From Planctomycetaceae bacterium (GTDB taxonomy: Bacteria > Planctomycetota > Planctomycetia > Planctomycetales > Planctomycetaceae), in contig JAQWSQ010000123.1 in NCBI GenBank assembly GCA_029243145.1, positions 1 through 64,000 of the forward strand: a stretch of DNA of 64,000 nt. Direction: 5' to 3'. The notes under the pieces were generated by a model that did no database searches, had not been told where the DNA came from, and was given only the letters and a program-made list of their open reading frames with translations. Shown piece by piece: positions 34,801-43,548 of this stretch. Made by a program: the position numbers and the translations under genes. The stretch's first letter is position 1. Every line of letters begins with the position of its first letter.

Positions 34801-35641
34801 TAAAGCGGCGTTCTGGATTACCGTTTTCCTACTCGTTGTTCACACTTACGGCTTGGTCTCCCGAATCTATATTTCGGGTCGTCCTCCCGTCACTAACTTG
34901 TATTCGTCGGCGATCTTCATTGGTTGGGGAGCCATCGCTCTGGGGCTGTTGCTCGAATGGTTGTATCCGATCGGCATCGCCATCGTGATCTCCGCCGCCA
35001 TGAGTTTCGGGACTCTGCTCATTGCTCAGTTTTTGGCCATTGGTGGGGACACCATCGGTGTGTTGCAAGCGGTGTTGGATACACAATTCTGGCTCGCAAC
35101 ACACGTAGTTTGCATTACGTTCGGTTATGCGACGACCTTTGTGGCGGGCTTCCTGGGGATTGCCTATTTTGTACGAGGATTCCTCACGCCGACCCTCAGT
35201 AAACCTCTCGCCCGCGATTTAACTCGAATGATTTACGGCATTCTCTGCTTTTCGATCTTCTTCAGTTTTGTCGGAACGGTTCTCGGCGGTCTCTGGGCCG
35301 ATGACTCTTGGGGACGCTTCTGGGGTTGGGATCCGAAAGAAAACGGTGCTCTGATCATCGTGCTTTGGAATGCACTCGTCTTGCATGCACGATGGGGCGG
35401 CTTGGTGAAAGATCGAGGACTCGCCTGCCTGGCGATGGGTGGCAACATGGCGACCGCTTGGTCATGGTTTGGCGTGAACGAATTGGGAGTCGGTCTCCAT
35501 TCGTACGGCTTCACCGATGGGGTTTTGTTGGCACTGGGAACATTCTATATCGTGCAATTGACGATTATCGCCATCGCTGCATCAGTCCCCCTCAAACACT
35601 GGTGGAGCTTCAAACGACATGACCAGCCCACAGCAGGCTAA
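31811..35641 (+). CDS. ccsBA: Cytochrome c maturation fusion protein ResB-CcsA
   Basis: 1276 residues; joins both subunits of the system II cytochrome c synthase. The N-terminal ResB part begins at LRPVASLKLTVVLFALSILIVLFGTLAQV, with several helices and a large periplasmic domain to about 560. A hydrophilic middle section (about 620-960) links to the CcsA part: helices from about 980, the haem-handling Trp-rich WADDSWGRFWGWDPKENG motif at about 1160, and flanking His-containing loops. It delivers haem to the periplasm and attaches it to CxxCH motifs. Several such substrates are encoded in this window. Its stop codon overlaps that of the convergent addA. Confidence 0.92.
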   Translation: MATPTPTSQSTAGQPLPKKETQQDFGYLINSILRPVASLKLTVVLFALSILIVLFGTLAQVSMDIWEVIDTYFRVDFSKVITDSAPWFHPEQFFVKVPLQIFFPPAFTGNPIDIAAKLPSWMPSAFPFPKGWLIGLLMALNLFAAHTVRFKTQAKGSRLWIGLGVLAFGMFVTWAVIMSGSGKDVQTDYQVSWNMLWRGMQFSLLALIGTLVYGIVKADPGKKWHRSLMGLGIAASIPLLVWMFWSGSEVPIDDSGMRILWQLVKGTFAGVVLLVGCMIVFRKRAGIVLLHGGIGLMMFYEVLVGVAAEEAQMHIVEGETVNFARDIRKFEIAVTKPLNDDEDQVTVVPGSILKEYFPEKEPADPIISHKELPFDLRIDEYIPNARLKRASGVDQKKVTSGFGKEFAPDPIGSATGVSSSEQVDQPSAYVTFFEKGNPDKIISQNLLAIQPASMDQGESVTVGDEEYQVFLRFKRLYKPYSVYLDDAQQINYEGTTTPRDYSSQIVLQDSETDNNLESKIWMNNPLRYGGETFYQSGMLDDPDGPDSTTLSVVTNTGWMVPYVSCAIVGVGMLAQFLMTLARFLNRRNREEPENAVFTDDDDPNQKATTKPALADAKSRSTVAVWFPMVMTVMMAFYLGGKLPAPKAEDGEFNLYAFGQIPVREQGRLKPLDSVARNTLRFLSKKVEFEDFNENKQPAIQFLLDLMIPVIPDEDSAEPTQFGTKADGYEVIYVENLEVQKFFDLEKRKGFLYSYNELRPQIPKMLGHLQNIQAIKQGKKEGELSVMDLKLQELFTKFKTYHTIRDGFIPLSADQVMPDLEDGSQSPQEGMARVVEAIRIKQSYEKDLIASQVPLLIPEISSGQKTDDPEYAGNWLPYPSEKLIPEISPRLFIFEDALFQRGFLEEKPQEPKEANPLAVLFSKIRTAYIEDDAKGFNKAVAGYLGYLHESPPPAMDKSRIAYEAYFNHTSLYYYASAISIFAFMLGLFSWIGWSEPFRKAAFWITVFLLVVHTYGLVSRIYISGRPPVTNLYSSAIFIGWGAIALGLLLEWLYPIGIAIVISAAMSFGTLLIAQFLAIGGDTIGVLQAVLDTQFWLATHVVCITFGYATTFVAGFLGIAYFVRGFLTPTLSKPLARDLTRMIYGILCFSIFFSFVGTVLGGLWADDSWGRFWGWDPKENGALIIVLWNALVLHARWGGLVKDRGLACLAMGGNMATAWSWFGVNELGVGLHSYGFTDGVLLALGTFYIVQLTIIAIAASVPLKHWWSFKRHDQPTAG

Positions 35642-38600
35642 AGGCGACAGAATTCGCGGGCTGAAATCAAACCCAACCGGATGACAACACGGTCTTCGTC
35701 GAGTTCGTAGAGCGTCTGCATCGCACGCCCGTATTTTTCCAATTGTGGGCGATAGATCGTTTTTAATCGTTCAATATCTTCGGTTGAGGATGCTGAGTCG
35801 GTTTTGTAGTCGATCACATCGGCGGCTATCACTTTTCCATCTTGTTGATACAAGACGACACGATCCACGATGCCGTTAATCATTTCGGTATCGGTGCGAT
35901 AAACAATGCGGCGTTCCTGCTGGACCTTCAATTCGATCGACCCATCAACCAGTCCCGAGGTCAAAGCGGGGAACAGTTCCGGCGCGACCTCAGATCGATA
36001 TTGATTTGATTCCAACTCTCGAATCATACTGGGAGCTTCGAGTGTTTTTTTGAACCAATCGAGAGCACTGGGGATTTCCAAGCCGGGCCGAGCAAATTGT
36101 CCTGCGGTTTTCAACAGTTCCCGATCCTCGGGAAGTCCGTCATCCAGCCAGCAAATGTGCTCCAACCAAGCGTGAATCAAAGACCCGCGTGCTCGTTCCA
36201 GCGACTTTGTAGGTTCCAATAGTTCCGACATCGACACGACTCCTGTTTCGTGAGCGGACGGTTTGATGAGTTCCAAGTTGCGACGCCTGCAATTTCCGGG
36301 ATCGGCAAGCTGAATGGGTTTGATCTCTTCTGCTTTGGTTTCCAAATCATTGTTTGCCAATCGCGACCTGAAAGCCTGCTTGTGATGCTCGTACCAATCG
36401 GCTTGTCCAATTTCTCGGAGAGTCGTTGCCGGTTCGAGACCGACCTCAGACAAAGAGTTCACCATGATTGTGGAGGCTCGCAATGATTCCGGCTTCTGCT
36501 TCGAATCGACAATCACATGCAACGCATGTACGGCTCGTGTGATGGCCACATACAACAAACAGAGCGCTTCGTTAATCGTTCGGGCCCGGTGTTGTGCGTG
36601 CATTGTTTGTAATTCATCGGGCATCAACGGCAGTAAGTCTTTACTGAAATAGCGTGTCACTCGCGAGACCGGAGCCGTCGGTTCAACACGTTCAACAATA
36701 TATTTGTCGCGCCCCGAAACAATATTTCCATCCAATTCGGGTAAGACCACCAAATCAAATTGCAATCCTTTCGATTGATGAACGGTCATCACACGCACAT
36801 CGGCTGACGAAGGAGACTCGACTTTCGTTTCTTCAACGTAGGTCACAAAATCAGCAGGATTGAGAGTCGCCCGCGCTTCATATTCCCACGCCAATTCGAC
36901 GAGTTGCAATAAACGGTCGAGTTCCCGCCGATCACAATGTGCGGCCAACTCGCGAACCCAACCATCAATCGTGGGGCCGTATCCTTCTTGTAAAAGTTGT
37001 CGGCGAATTCGAGCGGCGATGGCACGTGCCGTCGAATCACTTCGATGATTTTTGTATTTGATCACGTCGGCTAAAGGCGAATGCACCACATTGAATCGTG
37101 CGATGAGATCTCCCGGATGGGCGGCCATTTTCATCAAAGACAGGATATAGATGACGGCTGCCGCGTCGGTCAGCGGGTTCCCTCCTTCTTCACTCGCAAA
37201 CACAGGATCTCGATCACCGACGGGGTTTCGTAAATAATGAATGATGCGACCGACGGTTTGATTAGTCCTCGTTAATACACCAATCGTGCAACCCGGATGG
37301 TCGCGATGTAACGTGGCGACTTTCTCGGCAGCAAAACGTGCTTTCTGCCACTTGTCGGTTTTGTCCTCATCGTCAACCGGATAGGTTTCTAACTGAAAGT
37401 ACCCTTGATACTCCTGATGAAATGTGTCGTGGAGCTTAAAACGATCTGCCCAGGTATGCCTGACATCGGGGTCGCTTTCGAGCGACGGATTCGAGTTGAG
37501 TGACGAAAAGACTCCATTAACGACGTCCATGATCACCGGTGCGGAACGTCGGCTTTCCGTCAGTTTTTCGTCCTTGATGTTTTTCAGTTCACTGGCGACC
37601 TTATCGAAAATCTCCGAGATACCGCCCCGCCAACCGTAAATCGCCTGCTTCACATCCCCCACACAGAAGAACGTCTTGTCGGATTTGTTGTTCACCTCTC
37701 GTGCGAACAATTGAATCACCTGCCACTGCAATAGCGATGTATCCTGGAATTCATCCAACAGCAGATGATGCAATGAAGAATCGAGCCGATACTCGACATG
37801 TTGCAATTCCGTTTTGGGCAAGTTTTCTGCCAGACTCCGGGTGATGTCTTCAAATCGCAAACCGCGACGTTTCAGTTTCAGTGGGTGATAAGAACCATGA
37901 AACGATTCCAGTAGATGATACGTTGCCTCGGTTTGATACATGATCTTATGCACTACCTCGCCCCGTGCATGGGCAACCAACGGCTCATACACGGCGATCA
38001 ATTCTGGCGAGAGTGGTTTTTTGTAATACGCGTTTGTTTCGGTAATGATCGCTTTGGCGAGGCCTGCCGTCAGAAATGTTTCCCAGTCTTCTCGCTGTGC
38101 TAATTCAATCGCCTTCGCGTGCGCTTTGGCGAATCGTTTATCCGTTGGTAATTGCGCGTCGACAAAATCAACCAGATGCAGTGCAAGCTGCTCGACGGGC
38201 AAGGTTGGCAACTTCGGTTGCCCGAGCCAGGCTTGCGATTCTGTTTCCTGGAACAAGGCATAGAAGTCATCAATCGTCGAGAGCAGACTATCGATCACAT
38301 CGCGAGCGCTCTCCCCTTTTTGCAGCAGACCAATCAACGTGGTCAATTCATCCCACGACTTCGACCGCTGCCGTAACATGATCCGTAATGCTTCGATGCG
38401 CAGTTGGCGGTCATCGATATCTTCGAGGATCGTCCAACCACCCGGCAGACCAAATTCGAGAGCAAAGTTGCCCGCCGTTTGTACGAAGAACGCATCAAGA
38501 GTTCCTACGCGCAGTTGATGCAAATGTTGCACGAGCTGGGATAGCAATAAGGCACAACGCTCCTGCGTTAAATCCGGGGCATTCAGAAAGTTGGCCAGCT

Positions 38601-38823
38601 TCTGACGTTCGTTGTCATTGTCTGCCGCTTCCGCCAAACGAATCATCACTCGTTCGAGGATCTCTCCCGCCGCTTTGCGAGCAAAAGTGCTCGCCAGAAT
38701 TTGTTCGGGAGGCTGATTACTATGCAGTAAGCCCAGATAACGATTCGAGAGTTGGAACGTTTTTCCCGTACCGGCAGACGCGCGAATGACGGTGTCCGGG
38801 AATCGTTGAGAGAGTTCGCTCAT
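35638..38823 (-). CDS. addA: ATP-dependent helicase-nuclease, AddA/RecB-like
   Basis: 1061 residues from ATG 38823, which overlaps the addB stop by 4 nt (ATGA); a longer frame to 38874 lies inside addB. UvrD-type helicase motifs: Walker A RASAGTGKTFQL, DEFQDTS (motif II), GDVKQAIYGWRGG (motif III) and VMTVHQSKGLQFD (motif V). The C-terminal RecB-type nuclease has the DVIDYKTD motif. With AddB it processes double-strand DNA ends for RecA loading at Chi-type sites. The last codon and stop overlap the convergent ccsBA stop. Confidence 0.93.
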   Translation of the reverse strand: MSELSQRFPDTVIRASAGTGKTFQLSNRYLGLLHSNQPPEQILASTFARKAAGEILERVMIRLAEAADNDNERQKLANFLNAPDLTQERCALLLSQLVQHLHQLRVGTLDAFFVQTAGNFALEFGLPGGWTILEDIDDRQLRIEALRIMLRQRSKSWDELTTLIGLLQKGESARDVIDSLLSTIDDFYALFQETESQAWLGQPKLPTLPVEQLALHLVDFVDAQLPTDKRFAKAHAKAIELAQREDWETFLTAGLAKAIITETNAYYKKPLSPELIAVYEPLVAHARGEVVHKIMYQTEATYHLLESFHGSYHPLKLKRRGLRFEDITRSLAENLPKTELQHVEYRLDSSLHHLLLDEFQDTSLLQWQVIQLFAREVNNKSDKTFFCVGDVKQAIYGWRGGISEIFDKVASELKNIKDEKLTESRRSAPVIMDVVNGVFSSLNSNPSLESDPDVRHTWADRFKLHDTFHQEYQGYFQLETYPVDDEDKTDKWQKARFAAEKVATLHRDHPGCTIGVLTRTNQTVGRIIHYLRNPVGDRDPVFASEEGGNPLTDAAAVIYILSLMKMAAHPGDLIARFNVVHSPLADVIKYKNHRSDSTARAIAARIRRQLLQEGYGPTIDGWVRELAAHCDRRELDRLLQLVELAWEYEARATLNPADFVTYVEETKVESPSSADVRVMTVHQSKGLQFDLVVLPELDGNIVSGRDKYIVERVEPTAPVSRVTRYFSKDLLPLMPDELQTMHAQHRARTINEALCLLYVAITRAVHALHVIVDSKQKPESLRASTIMVNSLSEVGLEPATTLREIGQADWYEHHKQAFRSRLANNDLETKAEEIKPIQLADPGNCRRRNLELIKPSAHETGVVSMSELLEPTKSLERARGSLIHAWLEHICWLDDGLPEDRELLKTAGQFARPGLEIPSALDWFKKTLEAPSMIRELESNQYRSEVAPELFPALTSGLVDGSIELKVQQERRIVYRTDTEMINGIVDRVVLYQQDGKVIAADVIDYKTDSASSTEDIERLKTIYRPQLEKYGRAMQTLYELDEDRVVIRLGLISAREFCRL

Positions 38824-41609
38824 TGCTCGATTCCCTCCTCGGCATCTTCTTCCAGAATCGTCGTTTCGAGACAAATTTCAGCGAACTCGCGCATCAACCC
38901 GCCGTCATCACTGGGAGGCCAGAAGATGTTGTCTCGGATGGCCCGCACAATTTGACGCGCTGTTTCATCGGCCGACTCAAGCATTTCTTCGTCCCAGCTT
39001 GCTTGCTGATGAGTCACGTCGTCCAGTTTTTTGGGAAGGTTGATGTAGGCCAAGCCCACTTCTGAACTGATCCCCAACGATTTGACCAGATGCCGATAGA
39101 GGGGAAGTTGCAGATCGATCCATTCTTCTTTCTTCTTTTGATAATGAGTTTTTTCGGGAGTCTTGCCGGTGTCGCTGGTTTTGTAATCGAAGACCATGAC
39201 CTCACCAGACGATTGATGAACGTCGATACGATCAATTCGTCCTCTTAACAAAATGGGGCGACCATCCACATCAAACTCCGATTCATGGTCCCTCGTAACG
39301 CCTTCTTCCACATGCTCAATCCGCCAACCCTCGGCACTCCACGCAGCCTGCCACTCGGCAAACATTTGCAAACGGGCTCGCATGCGTTCTTTCTGAATGC
39401 GAATCGCCGGTTCGGGGTCTTTCCCATAAAATGCTTCCATCACATCATTCAGTGAATGATTCAAAAACGCACGGATCTTCTCGACATCGGTCTCACCACG
39501 AAGATCGAGATCGTGCCCAAATTGTTCCAGCACCTCATGCAAGACACTGCCGAAGGCACCACCATCCAGTTCCTCTCCCCTCGGGATGACCGATTTGAGT
39601 TCGAGTCGATGTTTGAGAAAATATCGATACGGACATTGGATATAATCCCGAAACTCCGTCACACGCATCGATTCGACCTGCGAATAAAATTCTTCCAGAT
39701 GTGGCGGTTTGAAATCGGCAATTGCTTTCCCCGGCTTCAATCGCCCTAGAGTGATCGGCTTTTCAATCGCTTCGTCTCGAAAAAATTGTAAGGTTCTCTG
39801 GACATTGATTTCAGGAGAGTCCCCGAATAGAAACCGACTGGGAACCAGCGGATCGTTGCGGGACGACATTTGACCGGCGATTAAGACCAAATGGCTTCGG
39901 CATGCGGCCATGATACTCAGCGCATACGCATCGCGGGCCGCGCGACGCTGATTGTCTTCCAATTCCAAAACCTGCCGCAATCGGTTAGGCAGAAACAAAT
40001 CTCCGTTTTGGGAGGAAGGCACGAATGATTCATTCACGCCCGTCACGATGAGTGCCGGTGCGTCGTCCCACGGCAATTCCAGCCAACCGAGAATTTCGAG
40101 GGACTCGGGCGTACTCTCGGGAGGAATCTCCGTTTTGGCAATCTCGCCATGTAACAATCGCAGAAAATCTGCACCGCTGATCAAAGGAATCAGCCGTTCG
40201 GGAACATCGGCAAATTTTTGTAACGTCGTCTGAATGGAGTCCGTGATGACGGACCAGTCTTTTCGTTCCGCCGCAGAAAAATCGACTCCATCAAAGAGCT
40301 TGGCCAAAATATTGACGACGGGAGCCGACCACTCGGGCAAGAGTCGTTGTTGAAACTTCCAATCGCTGATTAGTTGGGAGATCGCAGAGTGTGCGTCTTC
40401 GATGGTTTGTCGCTGATCTTCCTTTCCCAACCAGTTCGAACTCACTTTGACCGGCAAATGCTTGTTTCGATACTGGTCCAGTTCGGTCAACCAATCTTTT
40501 TCAATCTCTTGTTTTTGCAGATAACGTTCGATGGCCGGATGACGTAACAAATTCTGAAACGCGACAACGGTTTCTTCATCCAACCACTCTGCCAGTTGCA
40601 ACAACAACTTTGCGGCCAGCGATTGCTCAACCGTCCGACCAACACCAAATCGGCTTTCCAATCCAGCCGATTTAAGGCGTTGTTCGATGACCGGAACCAG
40701 AGACTCATCCGGCACTCCGATAATCACTTCCTCGCCCGAAAACTGGCCATCGAGCTGACTCAACGCCCGGAGAACTTCATCCGCTTGATCGCCGGGCTTA
40801 CCCACGATATGAATTTGGTCATTGGTAATGTCACTGAGCGCATGGAGCCAAGCGTTGGGTTTTAAGCAACCATATTCGTCGAATCGTTGAGACATGTCGG
40901 GCGGTGCGAAAACGATTGATTCGACCTGATCTTGTACTTGATCGATCATTTCTCGGGTGGTCCCGTTCATATCGACCGTCCCGACGAGCACGATATTTCT
41001 CGTGGTCTCACATTCCTGATATTTGATGGCGAAGAGCCTTGCGGTCTGTTTGTCCCAGACAGATAGGTCGTCCAGAATATTGAGATAGTTTTCCTGGATC
41101 TCTCTCAACACATTCCAGCGGGCGGCTTCTGGAAAGTTTTCCAGTTGACTTCCTTTGGAGATGACGTCTCCGAAGTCGAGATTGTCGGCAGCCAATTCAC
41201 GATGCAAATTGGACAAAATTTCTGCGAACGGCTTCCAAGCGATGAAACTGTCATCATCGGGCAAGTTAGGGAAGAACGGGTGCAAACGATCTTGATCAAA
41301 CTCTCGCAATGCGCGGATCCAGGCAAGGAGCTGGGTCAAATCGTCGGCGAAAGGTTTTTGCTGGATGTAAAGTCGTTCGGGGACCGCTCCCAGTGTGACC
41401 ACTTCTGGCGGCACGAGGATCAACCCGCGTTCTTCAGCCATCGTCACTATTAGTTCTTGCAACCGCCGTCCGGCTCGTCCCCCCGCCACGACCATCAGAA
41501 AATTGGACAGATCGACGGTTCCCGCATGGGGATGTTTGTCGAGCAAATCATCGCACAACGCGACCAGCGCAGGTCGAGACCAATCGAGAAACGTCCGTGT
41601 GATAGGCAT
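38820..41609 (-). CDS. addB: PD-(D/E)XK nuclease subunit, AddB-like
   Basis: 929 residues. A helicase-like N-terminal half without an intact Walker A (MVVAGGRAGRRLQEL), then a nuclease half: ECP-like YIQCPYRYFLKHRLEL, GSVLHEVLEQFG, GRIDRIDVHQSSGEVMVFDYKT (active-site Asp and Lys), and QLPLYRHLV. Classic AddB proteins hold a 4Fe-4S cluster through four Cys. Here I see one in YIQCPYR and one in EICLETT near the end, so the full set seems absent. It forms the heterodimer with AddA; the two genes are translationally coupled. Confidence 0.85.
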   Translation of the reverse strand: MPITRTFLDWSRPALVALCDDLLDKHPHAGTVDLSNFLMVVAGGRAGRRLQELIVTMAEERGLILVPPEVVTLGAVPERLYIQQKPFADDLTQLLAWIRALREFDQDRLHPFFPNLPDDDSFIAWKPFAEILSNLHRELAADNLDFGDVISKGSQLENFPEAARWNVLREIQENYLNILDDLSVWDKQTARLFAIKYQECETTRNIVLVGTVDMNGTTREMIDQVQDQVESIVFAPPDMSQRFDEYGCLKPNAWLHALSDITNDQIHIVGKPGDQADEVLRALSQLDGQFSGEEVIIGVPDESLVPVIEQRLKSAGLESRFGVGRTVEQSLAAKLLLQLAEWLDEETVVAFQNLLRHPAIERYLQKQEIEKDWLTELDQYRNKHLPVKVSSNWLGKEDQRQTIEDAHSAISQLISDWKFQQRLLPEWSAPVVNILAKLFDGVDFSAAERKDWSVITDSIQTTLQKFADVPERLIPLISGADFLRLLHGEIAKTEIPPESTPESLEILGWLELPWDDAPALIVTGVNESFVPSSQNGDLFLPNRLRQVLELEDNQRRAARDAYALSIMAACRSHLVLIAGQMSSRNDPLVPSRFLFGDSPEINVQRTLQFFRDEAIEKPITLGRLKPGKAIADFKPPHLEEFYSQVESMRVTEFRDYIQCPYRYFLKHRLELKSVIPRGEELDGGAFGSVLHEVLEQFGHDLDLRGETDVEKIRAFLNHSLNDVMEAFYGKDPEPAIRIQKERMRARLQMFAEWQAAWSAEGWRIEHVEEGVTRDHESEFDVDGRPILLRGRIDRIDVHQSSGEVMVFDYKTSDTGKTPEKTHYQKKKEEWIDLQLPLYRHLVKSLGISSEVGLAYINLPKKLDDVTHQQASWDEEMLESADETARQIVRAIRDNIFWPPSDDGGLMREFAEICLETTILEEDAEEGIEQ

Positions 41610-41697
41610 CCGGCATCATCCAATGAGTGAATTCGAATCCCCATTATCGGCTTCCCTTCCCTGATCGCAAGCGGTCATTTGAGGATTGCCGAATTGG

Positions 41698-42447
41698 TCA
41701 CTCTTTTGACGCAGGATGATCGACCGTATCGGCTTGCTTGCGAAGAAAAATACCGTCGTATTGAAGCACCCGACCAGTCTGCGGGCAGACATAAGCGTCA
41801 TCCACAGATACGAGCATAAAGCCGAGTTCATCCATCCAATGGAGCATATCGATCAGCAACATCTCTCCTGCATACATTTCTTGAACCGAGAGTTCGAGTT
41901 CCAGCATCTCGACTCGAGAGAGCGATTGAGCAGCCCCTTTGAGCACTCGATCTTCAAATCCCTGAACATCGAGTTTCAGGCAAACCCGATCGTCCGGTGT
42001 GAGAATTTCATCCGCAATGTCATCCAACCTCTGAATCTGGATCGTTTCGGATTTCTGCGGATGCCAGAGATCGGTTTCGAGCAATCCGGTCGGCTTGAGC
42101 AATGAGCTGGCGGGAGAGAAGTCGGTCACCTGAATTTCACCGGTTCCCGCCTCGTCACCCAGCGCAGTCTGCCGGACTTCCCACCGAGGGTGTTTTTCCG
42201 CCGATTCCGACAGCAATTGAAATTCTGTGGACATCGGTTCAAAAGAGATGATTCGTCCCGAAAAGCCGTCCTTCCAGATTCTTTGACCATACTGACCCGT
42301 GTTGGCACCGACATCGAGAATCACGGTGATCCCGGTATCTCTTAAAAAAGTGCTGCGACGTATGTTGTATGACCGCAGGAGATTGCGCGCAGTGATATCG
42401 TAACAAAGTTTGTGAGCGAGACTACGAATCCCATCTTTTATAGCCAT
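41698..42447 (-). CDS. FkbM-family methyltransferase
   Basis: 249 residues from ATG 42447; an in-frame TTG lies four codons earlier. SAM-binding motif ILDVGANTGQYG, then SFEPMSTEFQLL (acidic ribose ligand) and VCLKLDVQGFEDRVL. O-methylates a sugar or polyketide oxygen in characterised relatives; the substrate is unknown here. No glycan cluster surrounds it. It is divergent from the TraB-like gene (98-nt gap) and about 88 nt upstream of the addB start on the same strand's downstream side. Confidence 0.88.
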   Translation of the reverse strand: MAIKDGIRSLAHKLCYDITARNLLRSYNIRRSTFLRDTGITVILDVGANTGQYGQRIWKDGFSGRIISFEPMSTEFQLLSESAEKHPRWEVRQTALGDEAGTGEIQVTDFSPASSLLKPTGLLETDLWHPQKSETIQIQRLDDIADEILTPDDRVCLKLDVQGFEDRVLKGAAQSLSRVEMLELELSVQEMYAGEMLLIDMLHWMDELGFMLVSVDDAYVCPQTGRVLQYDGIFLRKQADTVDHPASKE

Positions 42448-42462
42448 GAACGACAACAATCA

Positions 42463-42492
42463 TTCTGAATTGTGAGGATGATCCTGTATAAT
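42463..42492 (+). promoter_or_regulatory. Promoter of the TraB-like gene
   Basis: TATAAT at 42487-42492 with a weak TTCTGA -35 (18-nt spacing). The start would lie about 47 nt before ATG 42546. Confidence 0.4.
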
Positions 42493-42545
42493 CCATTCTA
42501 ACCTCGTGTTTGATTGAATCTCTTTCCATCAGTAAGAAAATTACC

Positions 42546-43502
42546 ATGTCTATAGTTCACCGGTCGAGAATACTGGTTATCGCGGTCATATCACTCTTTC
42601 TTGTACAGAATTGGGTTGTTGCAAAGCCACCCTCACAAATTACGGAAGCCGAAAAGGATTCCCGTAAAGCGGAAACACCACGGTTTATTCGGATTTTGAA
42701 ACAGGATGACGGACAACTCGTTTCCCTCGACACGGCCATCGCCACGTATGAGTTGAAACGCAAGGGAAAGCCGACTGTCTCTGTTGATTTGATTGGTGCT
42801 GTCCACATCGGTGATCAGAATTATTATGACAAACTGGACGAACGATTCAAAAATTACGATGTGCTACTTTATGAATTAGTGGCTCCACAAGGGACACGAA
42901 TTCCCGCGAATGGAAAACGGGAAGATACAAGCCCCGTCTCAGCGATTCAGCAATTCATGAAGAACCTCTTACAGCTTGAATTTCAGTTGGAACAAATTGA
43001 CTATCAGGCGAAAAATTTTGTGCACGCGGATATGTCTCCCGAAGAATTTTGGGAATCGATGCAACAGAAAAACGAATCACCATTAAAAATGTTCCTCGCA
43101 ATGATGCGGGCCAGTCTGGCGCAACAGGCAGAGAAACCCTCTCAGATCAACGATGCCGTCTTGTTGGCAGCAATCTTTGATCGCCAGAATGGACCGATGG
43201 TTCTTAAACGTGCCATGGCGGAAGAACTCGGCAATAACGACGTGATGCTCGATGCTTTGAACGGACCCGACGGATCCACCATTTTGACCGAGCGTAATAA
43301 GGTCGCTTTGAAAGTGATGGAGGAACAAATCAAAGCTGGCAAAAAGAAAATTGGTGTCTTCTATGGAGCCGCACATCTCAAAGATATGCACGAGCGAATG
43401 CTGAAACAGCACAACATGAAATTGGTCAAGACAGAGTGGCTGCCAGCATGGGAGTTGATGGGAAACACCGCTCCCAAAACCCAGCCTGAGCCTGCCAAAT
43501 AG
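42546..43502 (+). CDS. Secreted TraB/TIKI-like protein
   Basis: 318 residues from ATG 42546, which begins the signal peptide (SRILVIAVISLFLVQNWVVA); an ATG at 42510 would only lengthen the N-terminus. Family landmarks are DLIGAVHIGDQNYYDKL (about residue 80), LLYELVAPQG, and a C-terminal GVFYGAAHLKDMHERM. The conserved GxxH near both ends and the central Glu are the proposed metal/catalytic residues of the TraB-GumN-TIKI fold, some members of which are metalloproteases. Followed by the sugar-binding lipoprotein gene 46 nt later on the same strand. Confidence 0.8.
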   Translation: MSIVHRSRILVIAVISLFLVQNWVVAKPPSQITEAEKDSRKAETPRFIRILKQDDGQLVSLDTAIATYELKRKGKPTVSVDLIGAVHIGDQNYYDKLDERFKNYDVLLYELVAPQGTRIPANGKREDTSPVSAIQQFMKNLLQLEFQLEQIDYQAKNFVHADMSPEEFWESMQQKNESPLKMFLAMMRASLAQQAEKPSQINDAVLLAAIFDRQNGPMVLKRAMAEELGNNDVMLDALNGPDGSTILTERNKVALKVMEEQIKAGKKKIGVFYGAAHLKDMHERMLKQHNMKLVKTEWLPAWELMGNTAPKTQPEPAK

Positions 43503-43548
43503 TCTTCCGATCAATACGCAACACTCTCGATTCAGAAGGAATCCTTCC

